DNA of 64,000 nt from Planctomycetota bacterium (GTDB lineage: Bacteria > Planctomycetota > PUPC01 > DSUN01): the NCBI GenBank assembly GCA_035384565.1, contig DAOOIT010000033.1, positions 1-64,000 on the forward strand. The letters are read 5' to 3'. Of the stretch, positions 33,285 through 41,660 are shown one piece after another. The translations under genes were made by a program, and so were the position numbers. The notes beneath the pieces are model-generated. The model was not told where the DNA came from. It did not search any database and saw only the letters and a program-made list of their open reading frames with translations. Position 1 is the stretch's first letter. Each line of letters begins with the position of its first letter.

Positions 33285-34718
33285 TCAGGCGTTGTCGAGG
33301 GCATCGAGACGCGAGAGCACGGCGCGCAACAGGTCGGGCGCCGGCGCGAGAAAGCGCTCGGCGATGGCTCGCGGCGAGCCGGCATAGGCTTCGAAACGGA
33401 ACGTGAGCAACGGCTCGGTCACCGAACAGCGGGCGAGGGCCCAGCCGTCGGGGTAGGCGATGCGGACGCCATCGAGCCGGAGCACATCCCCGGTGGCGGC
33501 CGCGGCGAGTTGCTCGAGGCGCTGCGGCCCGTCGGCGGCCTTGTAGCGCACGCGAATGTCGGGCGTGATGGCGTAGTGGGGCAGGGCGTTGACGAGGGCC
33601 GAGACGGGGCGCTCGCTCTGTCTGGCCAGTTCGGCGAGCCGGAGGACGGAGTAGAGGCCGTCGTCGCCGCCCTCCAGTTCGCGGTAGAAGAAATGGCCGC
33701 TCACCTCGCCGCCGAAGCGGGCGTTCTCGGCGATCATGCGGGTCTTGATGAAAGTGTGGCCCGAGCGCTCGAGCAGAGGGACCGCGCCGCAGGCGGCCAC
33801 CACGTCGGCCACGGCCTTCGAGCACTTGAGGTCGAGCACGACCCTGTCCGCAGAACGGGCTTCAGCCCGTATCTTCTCCGCCTCGCCATCGGACGCGCGC
33901 GGCCTGAAGGCCGCACTGCGAGCGGGGTCGAGAACGTGTTGGGCCAGGAGCATGATGCTCTGGTCGCCGGTGAGGGCTCGGCCGGCGTCGTCCACCACGG
34001 CCACGCGGTCGCCGTCCCCGTCGAGGGCCACTCCGAGGGCGGCGCCGGCGCGCGGCACGGCGTCGCAGAGGGCCGACAGGTGCTCGGGCACGCTGGGGTT
34101 GGGCGCTCGGTTAGGGAAGGTGCCGTCGGGCGTGCAGAACAGCTCGACGACGCGGTAGCCGAGGCGCCGCAACACACGGGGGGCGAGGGCCGAATAGGTG
34201 CCGTTGCCGCAGTCGAGCACGAGTTTCAGCCTGCCGCCGGGCGCGGCCGAGGCGCAGAGCCACTCGATGTAATCGGCTTCGAACGACTGCACCGTCACGC
34301 TGCCGCAGCCGGCCGCGAAGCGGCGCGCGGCCAGGGTCTGCTCGACGCGGCCCATCTGCTCGAGCGTGATGGGCAATGGGCCGAGCATGAGCTTGAGGCC
34401 ATTATCGCCGGCCGGGTTGTGCGAGGCGGTGACGATGGCGAGGCCGTCGGGGCGCAGGCGCCGGGCGGCGAAGTAGGCGAGGGGGGTGGGGGCGATGCCG
34501 AGGTCGGTGACGCGGCAGCCGGCGGCAGTGAGGCCCTCGATGAGCGCGGCCTGGAGCGTTGGGGTGCTCGTGCGCACGTCGCCTGCGACGAGAACGCTGG
34601 GCCGGTCGGCCTGCCCGCGGAGCACGGTGCCGACGGCGCGGCCGAGGTCGGCATAGAGCGGCTCGGCGAGTTCGGTGGGGTAGGCCCCTCGGATGTCGCA
34701 GGCCTTGAAAATGCTCAT
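33285..34718 (-). CDS. Phosphomannomutase/phosphoglucomutase with an in-frame repeat insertion
   Basis: 477 residues. Domain 1 has KACDIRGAYP and the phosphoserine loop TASHNPAGDNGLK; domain 3 has the metal loop LDGDGDRVAVVDD; GGEVSGHFFY binds the sugar. Interconverts hexose 1- and 6-phosphates for LPS or exopolysaccharide sugars. Between MLLAQHVLDP and RVVLDLKCS, residues about 268-290 are encoded by a pair of inverted palindromes (33855-33870 and 33899-33914), an insert absent from the family consensus. Start ATG 34718 overlaps the FtsH stop (ATGA). Enzyme is otherwise intact. Confidence 0.9.
   Translation of the reverse strand: MSIFKACDIRGAYPTELAEPLYADLGRAVGTVLRGQADRPSVLVAGDVRTSTPTLQAALIEGLTAAGCRVTDLGIAPTPLAYFAARRLRPDGLAIVTASHNPAGDNGLKLMLGPLPITLEQMGRVEQTLAARRFAAGCGSVTVQSFEADYIEWLCASAAPGGRLKLVLDCGNGTYSALAPRVLRRLGYRVVELFCTPDGTFPNRAPNPSVPEHLSALCDAVPRAGAALGVALDGDGDRVAVVDDAGRALTGDQSIMLLAQHVLDPARSAAFRPRASDGEAEKIRAEARSADRVVLDLKCSKAVADVVAACGAVPLLERSGHTFIKTRMIAENARFGGEVSGHFFYRELEGGDDGLYSVLRLAELARQSERPVSALVNALPHYAITPDIRVRYKAADGPQRLEQLAAAATGDVLRLDGVRIAYPDGWALARCSVTEPLLTFRFEAYAGSPRAIAERFLAPAPDLLRAVLSRLDALDNA
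33855..33914. repeat. Paired inverted palindromes (BIME-like) inside a coding gene
   Basis: ACGGGCTTCAGCCCGT (33855-33870) and GCGGCCTGAAGGCCGC (33899-33914) are each 7-bp stems with 2-base loops, and are inverted near-copies of one another (common core GGCTTCAGCC or its complement). They lie in frame in the phosphohexomutase gene. Confidence 0.75.
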
Positions 34719-36727
34719 GCCGGTTGGGGCGGCTCGGCGCTCCCCTCGGCGGGCCTGGCCGGGGCCGAAGGCGTGGCGCGGCCGGCGCCGTTGTAGTCTT
34801 CGCGCTCGAGCTCGCCGCCGGCCAGAAGCGTGTCCACTTCGCTGCCGTCGAGCGACTCGTACTTGAGGAGAGCGGCGACGACGCGCTCGGCGGCCTCGCG
34901 CTGGCCGCTGAGGATCTCGCGGGCGTGGTTGTGACATTGGTCAATGATGGAGCGGATTTCGCGGTCAATGGCCACGGCGGTGGCCTCGCTGACGCTCTGC
35001 ACGCGGGTGATCTCGCGGCCGAGGAAGAGGTGCTCCTCGTTCTCGGTGTAGGAGACGGTGCCGAGGCTGTCGCTCATGCCCCATCGGCAGACCATCATGC
35101 GGGCCAGCTCGGTGGCGCGCTCGAAGTCGTTCTGGGCGCCCGAGGTGATGTCGTCGCAGAAGATCTCTTCGGCGGCGCGGCCGCCGAGCAGCGAGGTGAT
35201 CTCGCTGAGGATGCGCCGGCGCGGCATGATATAGCGATCCTTGTCGGGCAGGTACATGGTAGCGCCCAGAGCCATGCCGCGGGCGACGATGGCCACCTTG
35301 TGGATCGGCTCGACGTCGGGGAGGGCCTTGGAGACGACGGCGTGGCCGGTCTCGTGGTAGGCGGTGAGGCGCTTCTCCTCCTCGGCGATGACGCGGCTCT
35401 TCTTCTCGGGGCCCCAGAGCACCTTGTCGCGTGCCTCCTCGAGCTCGGCCATCGTGATGGCGGGCAGGTCGCGCCGCACGGCGAGCAGGGCGGCCTCGTT
35501 GAGCAGGTTCTCGAGGTCCGCGCCCGAGAAGTACGGGGTGCCGCGCGCGATCACCTTGAGGTCCACGCCGTCGGCCAGCTTCATGCGGCGGGCGTGCACG
35601 CGGAGGATGGCCTCGCGGCCTTTGACGTCGGGCAGGTCCACCACGATGCGGCGGTCGAAGCGCCCGGGGCGCAGGAGGGCGGGGTCGAGCACGTCGGGGC
35701 GATTGGTTGCGGCCACCACGATGACGCCGAGGTCGGAGTCGAAGCCGTCCATCTCGACCAGGATGGCGTTGAGGGTCTGCTCGCGCTCATCGTGCCCGCC
35801 GCCCAGGCCGGTGCCGCGGCGACGGCCGACGGCGTCAATCTCGTCGAGGAAGATGATGCAGGGGGCGTGGTCCTTGGCCTGCTTGAAGAGGTCGCGGACG
35901 CGCGAGGCGCCGACTCCGACGAACATTTCGACGAAGTCGGAGCCGCTGATGGAGAAGAAGGGGCGGCCGGCCTCGCCGGCGATGGCGCGGGCGAGGAGGG
36001 TCTTGCCGGTGCCGGGCGGCCCCACGAGCAGCACGCCGCGCGGCACGCGGCCGCCCAGGCGGCGGAACTTCTCGGGGCTGCGCAGGAACTCGATGATTTC
36101 GATCACCTCGTCGCGCGCCTCGTCAATGCCGGCCACGTCGTCGAAGGTGGTCTTGGTCTGCTCGGGGTTGGCGGTGCGCGCGCGGGCGCGGCCGAAGCTC
36201 AGGACGCCCGAGCCCGCGTTGCGGAGCTGGCGGATGAACATGTAGTAGAGGAGGGCGAGGATGAGGATCCAGGGCAGCATGCCGACGAGGTTGGTGACGA
36301 GCAGGCTCTGCTCGCCATAGGAGATGCGCACCCGCTCGGCCTCGGGCAGCGCAGGTTTGCCGGGCGGCTGGTTGTGCTCGTCCACCGCCTTTTGAAGGTA
36401 TTCGATGACCTGGGGGCTGACGGTGATCTCGAACTTCTCGCTGGGGAAGACGCCCTGCGGGGCGCCCTCGCGCGGCGTGACGTAGAGCGTGGTGCCGTGG
36501 ACGAGGAGGCTGCGGACGTTGCCCGCGCGGACCGCGTTGAGGACCTCGTCGAACGAGGGTTCCTGGCGGCCGCTGCGTCCCATGCGGCTGGGGGCGAGGC
36601 TGACCACGAGGATCACGCCGCCGATGAGCAGGAGCCAGATGAGCAGGCCGCGCGAGCGCCGAGGGGCCAGCCCCTCGTCCTCATCGCCGGCGCGGCGCGG
36701 GGGTCGGTTGCGCGGGTTATCCGCCAC
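34715..36727 (-). CDS. ftsH: ATP-dependent zinc metalloprotease FtsH
   Basis: 670 residues, GTG start 36727 overlapping the LptE-like gene. Two membrane helices (LLIWLLLIGGVILVVSLA near 28-45, and LVGMLPWILILALLYYMFI near 145-163) enclose a periplasmic domain. AAA domain: Walker A GPPGTGKT (about 235-242), Walker B IIFLDEID, SRH region TNRPDVLDPALLRPGRFDRR. Protease: AYHETGHAV (HEXXH about 458-462). Degrades membrane and soluble proteins; in Gram-negatives it controls LPS synthesis through LpxC, in keeping with its lptE and bamD neighbours. The zinc ligand Asp lies further on in the usual place (GGRAAEEIFCDD). Confidence 0.97.
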   Translation of the reverse strand: MADNPRNRPPRRAGDEDEGLAPRRSRGLLIWLLLIGGVILVVSLAPSRMGRSGRQEPSFDEVLNAVRAGNVRSLLVHGTTLYVTPREGAPQGVFPSEKFEITVSPQVIEYLQKAVDEHNQPPGKPALPEAERVRISYGEQSLLVTNLVGMLPWILILALLYYMFIRQLRNAGSGVLSFGRARARTANPEQTKTTFDDVAGIDEARDEVIEIIEFLRSPEKFRRLGGRVPRGVLLVGPPGTGKTLLARAIAGEAGRPFFSISGSDFVEMFVGVGASRVRDLFKQAKDHAPCIIFLDEIDAVGRRRGTGLGGGHDEREQTLNAILVEMDGFDSDLGVIVVAATNRPDVLDPALLRPGRFDRRIVVDLPDVKGREAILRVHARRMKLADGVDLKVIARGTPYFSGADLENLLNEAALLAVRRDLPAITMAELEEARDKVLWGPEKKSRVIAEEEKRLTAYHETGHAVVSKALPDVEPIHKVAIVARGMALGATMYLPDKDRYIMPRRRILSEITSLLGGRAAEEIFCDDITSGAQNDFERATELARMMVCRWGMSDSLGTVSYTENEEHLFLGREITRVQSVSEATAVAIDREIRSIIDQCHNHAREILSGQREAAERVVAALLKYESLDGSEVDTLLAGGELEREDYNGAGRATPSAPARPAEGSAEPPQPA

Positions 36728-37250
36728 TGGCCTTGGCCTCCGGGGGTTGGTGTGGCCAGTGTTCGAAGGCGAGCGCGGCCACGCGGCGGGCCAGCTCGCG
36801 CACCAGCTCGTCGCGCCCGTCGCGCGGGGTCTGGCCCAGGTTCAGGCTGAATTCGACCCGCTCCACGATGCGGCGGGCCTGGAAGAAGGGGACGTTCTTG
36901 CGGGTATCGAACATCTCGACGTTGACGGAGAGCAGGTTGCGCATCTCCATCCGCTCGCCGTAGCGCTTGCGGCGCAGGGCGTGGCGCTCGAAGCTCTCGA
37001 TTTCGCCGTCAATCTCGAGGTCGGCCTCGCCGGGGCGCGCGACGCGCAGGTTGGTGCGGGCGCAGATTTCGTGGATCAGGGCCTCGGTGAACTCGAAGTC
37101 GAGGTTGCGCTCGAGGGTCTTGTTGCGGAAGGTGTTGACGGAGAAGGTGCGGATGTGCTCGGGGAGCTCGAACTTCGTCTTGTAGCCGCAGCCGGCCAGG
37201 GGGAGCAGAAGGAGAATGAGGCGCGGAACGCGGGCTCGGCGGGGGGTCAT
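36717..37250 (-). CDS. lptE: LptE-like LPS-assembly lipoprotein
   Basis: 177 residues. Lipoprotein signal LILLLLPLAGCGYKTKF. The region FSVNTFRNKTLERNLDFEFTEALIHEI and later EIDGEIESFERHAL follow the LptE/RlpB family pattern (PF04390), which plugs the LptD outer-membrane LPS exporter. This implies an LPS-bearing outer membrane. ATG overlaps the BamD stop by four bases and its end overlaps the FtsH GTG start by 11. No LptD gene in window. Confidence 0.82.
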   Translation of the reverse strand: MTPRRARVPRLILLLLPLAGCGYKTKFELPEHIRTFSVNTFRNKTLERNLDFEFTEALIHEICARTNLRVARPGEADLEIDGEIESFERHALRRKRYGERMEMRNLLSVNVEMFDTRKNVPFFQARRIVERVEFSLNLGQTPRDGRDELVRELARRVAALAFEHWPHQPPEAKASGG

Positions 37251-38218
37251 CGGGCGGCCTCCTCGGGCCGGGCCTCTTCCACCAGGCGCTTGACCAGCGC
37301 GAGAATGCGCTCGGCGCGCTCGGAGTACTCCGAGTCGGGGTAGCGCGCCATGACGGCTTTCATGTAGCGCGTGCCGCCCTCGATGCTGAAGCGCTCGAAA
37401 TAGAAGAGCCCCGAGTCGTAGTCGGCCAGGGCCATGGTGTCGCGCAGGCTGCGGGCGTACTGGGCGACTCGCTCGTTGCCGGACATGCGTGCGAGGTCCT
37501 CCATGTCGCGGCGCGCGGCCTCGGCGGGGGCGAGGTCGTAGGGCGGTCCCTCGGTGAGGCGCTGGTTGGCGGTGGCGCGGCGCACGCGCGCCCGGATGAC
37601 GAGCGGGCTGTTCGGGTACTGGCGCAGGAGGCGGTCGTAGGCGTCGTGCGCGGCCTGGTAGTCCTCGGCGCGGTAGTGGGCCTCACCGATCTCGTAGAGT
37701 GCGCGGTCGGCGAGCGGGCCGAAGGGGGCGTGCTCGATAATGCGCTCGAAGGCCTTGACGCCCTCTTCGCGCCGGCTGACGCGGAAGAACAGGACGTAGG
37801 CGTGGCTGACGGTGAGGGCCTTGGCGATGTCGAACTCGCGCTGGAGCACGGCGGAGCGGTGCTTGGTCTGGGGGTGGGCCTCGAGCAGCTTCTCGCATTC
37901 CTGGTAGGCGCGCGGCCAGTTGCGCTGCGCCATGTGCGAGTCGATGACCACGAGGCGGGCGTCCACTGCGAGGGGCGAGGTGGGGCTTCGGCGGAGGAGG
38001 CGTTGGGCCAGGGAGCGGGCGTGGGAGTAGTTCTTGCGGTCGTAGGCCCGCTTGGCCTCGGCGAGCGTTTGCTCGGGGGTCTGGCGCGCGGCCCAGGGAC
38101 CGCCGCAGCCGGCCGCCAGCAGGAGGGCGGCGCCGGCCAGGCCGCGGGCGAATCGCGCCGCCAGGCGGAGGCCGCATGGGCGGGCGGGGGTGTGCAACGG
38201 TCGTCTCCTTGCGCTCAT
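37247..38218 (-). CDS. bamD: BamD-like outer-membrane assembly lipoprotein
   Basis: 323 residues from ATG 38218 (GAGAGGCGG upstream). Lipobox LLLAAGCGG. Tandem TPR-like helical repeats: AKRAYDRKNYSHARSLAQRLLRRSP, YLAYQECEKLLEAHPQT-like segments, EIGEAHYRAEDYQAAHDAYDRLLRQYP; the last repeats end in KAVMARYPDSEYSERAERIL. This is the BamD/YfiO plan. Role: part of the BAM complex or a related periplasmic scaffold. Couples directly into lptE and ftsH. Confidence 0.82.
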   Translation of the reverse strand: MSARRRPLHTPARPCGLRLAARFARGLAGAALLLAAGCGGPWAARQTPEQTLAEAKRAYDRKNYSHARSLAQRLLRRSPTSPLAVDARLVVIDSHMAQRNWPRAYQECEKLLEAHPQTKHRSAVLQREFDIAKALTVSHAYVLFFRVSRREEGVKAFERIIEHAPFGPLADRALYEIGEAHYRAEDYQAAHDAYDRLLRQYPNSPLVIRARVRRATANQRLTEGPPYDLAPAEAARRDMEDLARMSGNERVAQYARSLRDTMALADYDSGLFYFERFSIEGGTRYMKAVMARYPDSEYSERAERILALVKRLVEEARPEEAAR

Positions 38219-38250
38219 GGCCGCCTCTCGTCGGGGGCGCCTGGCGGCTC

Positions 38251-38973
38251 CTAGCTCCACCACACGCGGAGGCGAAGCTCCTCGATGCGCCCGGCGATGG
38301 CCTGCTGAAGCTCGTGTCCCTGGCGGAGCAGGGCTTCGCCCTCGCTGGGGGGCAGGGCGCGGCGCCGGAGCAGAGCGCCCAAGGCATTGAGGCTGGCGCC
38401 CAGGGCAGCCAGGGCTCGCTTGCAGCAGACGATGTTGCCGCAGAGCCAGCCGCGCTCGTAGCCTAGGCCGTGGCCGTCGGCGAGGCGGGCCTGCGCATCG
38501 GCGGCCGCGTCGGCGGCCAGGCGGCCATCCTCATCCTCACCACCGTCGTCCTGGGCCGCACCCGACGGGGCAACGCCCAGGAACTGGGCCAGCGCCCGCG
38601 CGTAGTCCTTCGCCAGGCGGAAGACGGGGACGCTCTCGATGTCCTCCTCGGACTCCTCGCCGCGGGCCTCGCACTCCTCACACCCCTCGGGGCAGGAGGC
38701 GCCGAGGATGGCCTCGGGGAGGGCCCAATGCATCTCCCGGCCGATGATCTGGTCGCGCTGGGGGTGGTCGCCGAGGGTCTCGGAGAGCTCGCGGTATTTC
38801 GCGAGGAGAACGTCCTGGCGAGTGAGGAACGCCTCCCAGTCTTCCTCGCCCCAGTCGTCCCGCGCCATGCCGTCGCGGGGGTCGTCGGGGGAGGAGGGGT
38901 CCCAGGCTTCGTCGCGGTCATTTCTCACGGCCACGCCTGCCACACGTGGGGAGGGGCAACGCCACCGCCTCAT
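38251..38973 (-). CDS. Hypothetical acidic cytoplasmic protein
   Basis: Up to 240 residues, 32 bases upstream of the bamD start and on the same strand, so first in the envelope operon. Acidic N-terminal stretch (SSPDDPRDGMARDDWGEEDWEAF), a Cys pair region CPEGCEECEARGEESEED near residue 92 and CGNIVCCKRALAALG near 180. No family recognised; the Cys set might bind metal. The promoter's -10 box ends seven bases before the ATG at 38973, so either the message is leaderless or translation begins at an internal GTG or the ATG at 38868; the true start is unsettled. Confidence 0.6.
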   Translation of the reverse strand: MRRWRCPSPRVAGVAVRNDRDEAWDPSSPDDPRDGMARDDWGEEDWEAFLTRQDVLLAKYRELSETLGDHPQRDQIIGREMHWALPEAILGASCPEGCEECEARGEESEEDIESVPVFRLAKDYARALAQFLGVAPSGAAQDDGGEDEDGRLAADAAADAQARLADGHGLGYERGWLCGNIVCCKRALAALGASLNALGALLRRRALPPSEGEALLRQGHELQQAIAGRIEELRLRVWWS

Positions 38974-38979
38974 GCGCCC

Positions 38980-39007
38980 ATGATAGGCAGTTACGGGCGG
39001 AAGTCAA
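38980..39007 (-). promoter_or_regulatory. Promoter of the bamD-lptE-ftsH operon
   Basis: Minus strand: TTGACT (39002-39007), 16-base spacer, TATCAT (38980-38985). It would start transcription near 38973. Confidence 0.65.
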
Positions 39008-39021
39008 GTGCCGCCGGCGCG

Positions 39022-40293
39022 CTACCGCTCGCCCAGGTAGTGCAGGATCTCGCGCTCGCGCATGATGGTGATCTTGTTCTCCTTGGCGAAGAGGACCTCT
39101 TCGTCCTCATCCCAAGGCACTTCGCCCCGCGACTCGTCGGGCTTGGCGTCGCCCACGATCACGTAATCGGTGGTCATGGACACCTTTTCGGCGAGGGTGC
39201 AGGGGTAGCGCGAGAGCATCTGTTCGATGCGGGGTTCGAGGAATCTCCCCTTGAGGCGGAACTCGAGTTTGGTGCCGCGTTTGAAGGCGGGGTTGACGAT
39301 GAGCATGCCGGGCAGGATCGGGTCGAGCTCGTCCTGCTTGATGACCTTGGCGCGGGAGATCTGGTCCATGACCTGGCGGATCTGGATCTGACCCTTCTCG
39401 CGGCGGCCGTCCTCGTCGCCCTTCTCGAAGACTGAGAAGAACATGCCCACTTCCACCCAGTCCTTGCGGCCGACGTCCACCATCACGTGCTGGCCGTCGG
39501 CGTCCGCCGTGAGGATCTTGCCGTCGGCCGGCTCGGCGCCGGTGCCGCTCACGAGGGCTTCGAGCTTCTTCTTCGGGAACTGGAGGTCCTTGATCACCTC
39601 GGCGTCCTTCTTGCGCTGTTCTTCGAGCACGCGGATGCTCTTCTCGGCCGAGGCGAGGTCCTTGGTGAGCTTGGTGGCGCGCGTCTTGAGTTCCTCGACC
39701 TCGGCGGTGAGGCGCTCGCGGATCTCATCGCGCTCCTTCTCGACCTTGGCGAGGTCTTCGCGCACCTTTGCGACGGCCTCTTGTTCGACCTTGATCTGCT
39801 TGTCCTTGGTCTTGGCGGCTTCCGCGCCGTCGCGGAGGGCGGTCTCGCGCTGCTCCTTGGCGGTGGCGAGTTCGCGTTCGAGGCCGGCGACCACTTTCTC
39901 GAGGCCGGCGCAGCGGTCGGCGTAGCCGGCGACGAGCGTCTTGAGGTCCACGAACGCCTTGGCGGCGGGGCCCTCGACGTCGGCCAGGGCCGGCAGGGGG
40001 GCCTTCTTGAGGAGTTCTTCCTTGAGGGTGGTGAATTCGCGTTCGGCGCCTTCGAGCGTGAAGCCGATGAGGCGCTCGTACTCGCGGAAGCGGTTCTGCG
40101 CCTTCTGGCCCTCCGCGGTCTTCTCCTTGAGGCGGTCCTCGGTGACCACCAGCTTCTTCTCAAGGTCCCCGACGCTGAGGCCCAGCACCACCGTGCTGCC
40201 GATGAGGCCCACCACGAGAACCGTGAGAACGATGATCGGCACAGGGGAGCCACCGCGGCCGCGAGCGATCCGGCGGGTCGCCATTCCATCCAC
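39022..40293 (-). CDS. Membrane-anchored coiled-coil protein with a BRCT-like C-terminus
   Basis: 423 residues. One membrane helix (VPIIVLTVLVVGLIGSTVVLGLSVG, about 18-42), then a coiled coil with Glu/Lys heptads (about 45-235: EKERDEIRERLTAEVEELKTR), a beta-rich middle domain (about 250-340: KILTADADGQHVMVDVGRKDWVEVGMFFSVFEKG) and a final segment (about 345-423) with RIEQMLSRYPCTLAEKVSMT, TDYVIVGD and AKENKITIMREREILHYLG. The last part has the layout of a BRCT domain as in DNA ligase A. A coiled coil fixed in the membrane with a possible phosphopeptide- or DNA-binding end is unusual. AGGAG before ATG 40293; own promoter at 40354-40383. Function unknown. Confidence 0.75.
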   Translation of the reverse strand: MDGMATRRIARGRGGSPVPIIVLTVLVVGLIGSTVVLGLSVGDLEKKLVVTEDRLKEKTAEGQKAQNRFREYERLIGFTLEGAEREFTTLKEELLKKAPLPALADVEGPAAKAFVDLKTLVAGYADRCAGLEKVVAGLERELATAKEQRETALRDGAEAAKTKDKQIKVEQEAVAKVREDLAKVEKERDEIRERLTAEVEELKTRATKLTKDLASAEKSIRVLEEQRKKDAEVIKDLQFPKKKLEALVSGTGAEPADGKILTADADGQHVMVDVGRKDWVEVGMFFSVFEKGDEDGRREKGQIQIRQVMDQISRAKVIKQDELDPILPGMLIVNPAFKRGTKLEFRLKGRFLEPRIEQMLSRYPCTLAEKVSMTTDYVIVGDAKPDESRGEVPWDEDEEVLFAKENKITIMREREILHYLGER

Positions 40294-40353
40294 TCCTATG
40301 CTTTAGGTCCAGACGCCGGGGGGCGCTTGAGCGCCGCCCCCGCTAGTGTGCGT

Positions 40354-40383
40354 ATTCTACCGTTGCGGATAGAGATATGTCAA
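40354..40383 (-). promoter_or_regulatory. Promoter of the coiled-coil gene
   Basis: Minus strand: TTGACA (40378-40383), 18-base spacer, TAGAAT (40354-40359). Divergent from the folK promoter 67 bases away. Confidence 0.75.
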
Positions 40384-40449
40384 GCCCAAATGATGGGGTG
40401 GGGAAAAGTGCCGGGTGCGCGGCGATTCCGCCGTGGCTGAGCGGGCATC

Positions 40450-40478
40450 TTGCAAAGTGCGCAGGCTTCTGCTAGAAT
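40450..40478 (+). promoter_or_regulatory. Promoter of the folK-dNK-panC operon
   Basis: TTGCAA (40450-40455), 17-base spacer, TAGAAT (40473-40478); folK starts at 40518. Confidence 0.75.
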
Positions 40479-40517
40479 GCCCCGCCGTGGGCGAATCCAC
40501 AGCCCGCGGGGCGCGCC

Positions 40518-40991
40518 ATGGCGGATGCATACGTGGGCTTGGGCAGCAACGTGGGCGACCGCGCGGCCCTGCTGGCCGAGGCGCTCCGCCGCCTGGCGGG
40601 CTGCGAGGGGGTCGAACTCGTCGCCGTGTCGCCCTTCGCCGATACGGAGCCCGTGGGCGGGCCGCCAGGCCAGCCCAGGTTTCTCAATGCCGTGGCGCAC
40701 GTGCGTGTCTGCCTGTCGCCCGAGGCGCTGCTCGACCGGCTGCTGGCCATCGAGGAGGCGCTGGGGCGCGTGAGGGCCGAACGCTGGGGTCCGCGGACGA
40801 TTGACCTGGACCTTCTGCTCTATGACGACGTGGTGAGGCGGGGGGAGCGGCTGACGCTGCCGCACCCGCGGATGCACGAGCGGCGGTTCGTGCTCGAGCC
40901 GCTGGCCGCCCTCGCCCCGGGGGTGGTGCATCCGGTTCTGGGGCGCACCGCCGCACAACTGCTGGTCGCACTGGGGACAGAGCCATCATGA
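40518..40991 (+). CDS. folK: 2-amino-4-hydroxy-6-hydroxymethyldihydropteridine diphosphokinase
   Basis: 157 residues. GLGSNVGDR at the start, RWGPRTIDLDLLLYDD (metal-binding Asp pair) and LPHPRMHERRFVLEPL are the complete HPPK signature. Transfers pyrophosphate from ATP to 6-hydroxymethyl-dihydropterin in folate synthesis. First gene of a three-gene cofactor/nucleotide operon; its stop overlaps the kinase start (ATGA). Confidence 0.96.
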   Translation: MADAYVGLGSNVGDRAALLAEALRRLAGCEGVELVAVSPFADTEPVGGPPGQPRFLNAVAHVRVCLSPEALLDRLLAIEEALGRVRAERWGPRTIDLDLLLYDDVVRRGERLTLPHPRMHERRFVLEPLAALAPGVVHPVLGRTAAQLLVALGTEPS

Positions 40992-41638
40992 GCCGCAAGT
41001 TCACCTACATCGCCGTCGAGGGCCCGATCGGCGTGGGCAAGACCACCCTGGCCCTCGCCCTCGGCAAGGCCCTGGACGCGCGCGTGATCCTCGAGGAGTC
41101 CGAGGCCAACCCCTTCCTTCTCCATTTCTACGAGAACCCCGCGCGCTACGCCTTCCAGACCCAGCTCTTCTTCCTCGCCTCCCGCTACAAGCAGCAGCAG
41201 GAGATCTTCCAGCGCGACCTCTTCCACCAGACCACCGTCACCGACTATCTGTTCGAGAAAGACAGCGTCTTCGCCAGCGTGACCCTGAGCGACGAGGAAC
41301 TGCGCCTCTACCACCGCTTCGCCAGCTACCTGGCCTCGGGCATTCCCAAGCCCAACATCGCCATCCTGCTCCAGGCCAGCGTCGAGTCGCTCATGGCCCG
41401 CATCCGCAAGCGCGGACACGACTTCGAGGCGCCGATGGAGGTGGACTACCTGCGCAAGGTGGTGGAAACCTATAACCGGCACTTCTTCGACTACTCGGCC
41501 ACCCCGCTGCTGGTCGTGAATACCGACGAGGTGAACGTGGCCGCCGACCCTGCCGAGCTGGCCAACCTGATCGAGCAGATGGGCCGCCTCGAGAGCGGCG
41601 TGCAGTTCTATGCCCCCGTTGCCCGAAAAGGCCGCTGA
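40988..41638 (+). CDS. Deoxynucleoside kinase
   Basis: 216 residues. P-loop EGPIGVGKTTLALALG near residue 10, TVTDYLFEKDSVFA (substrate DR/DY region), and the lid QASVESLMARIRKRGHDFE are as in bacterial deoxyguanosine/deoxyadenosine kinases. Salvages deoxynucleosides. The folK-dNK-panC order, with four-base overlap to folK, is a common arrangement in several phyla, and does not itself imply a shared pathway. Cytoplasmic. Confidence 0.93.
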   Translation: MSRKFTYIAVEGPIGVGKTTLALALGKALDARVILEESEANPFLLHFYENPARYAFQTQLFFLASRYKQQQEIFQRDLFHQTTVTDYLFEKDSVFASVTLSDEELRLYHRFASYLASGIPKPNIAILLQASVESLMARIRKRGHDFEAPMEVDYLRKVVETYNRHFFDYSATPLLVVNTDEVNVAADPAELANLIEQMGRLESGVQFYAPVARKGR

Positions 41639-41660
41639 ACGCGGGGAGCCCGCCCCTTCG

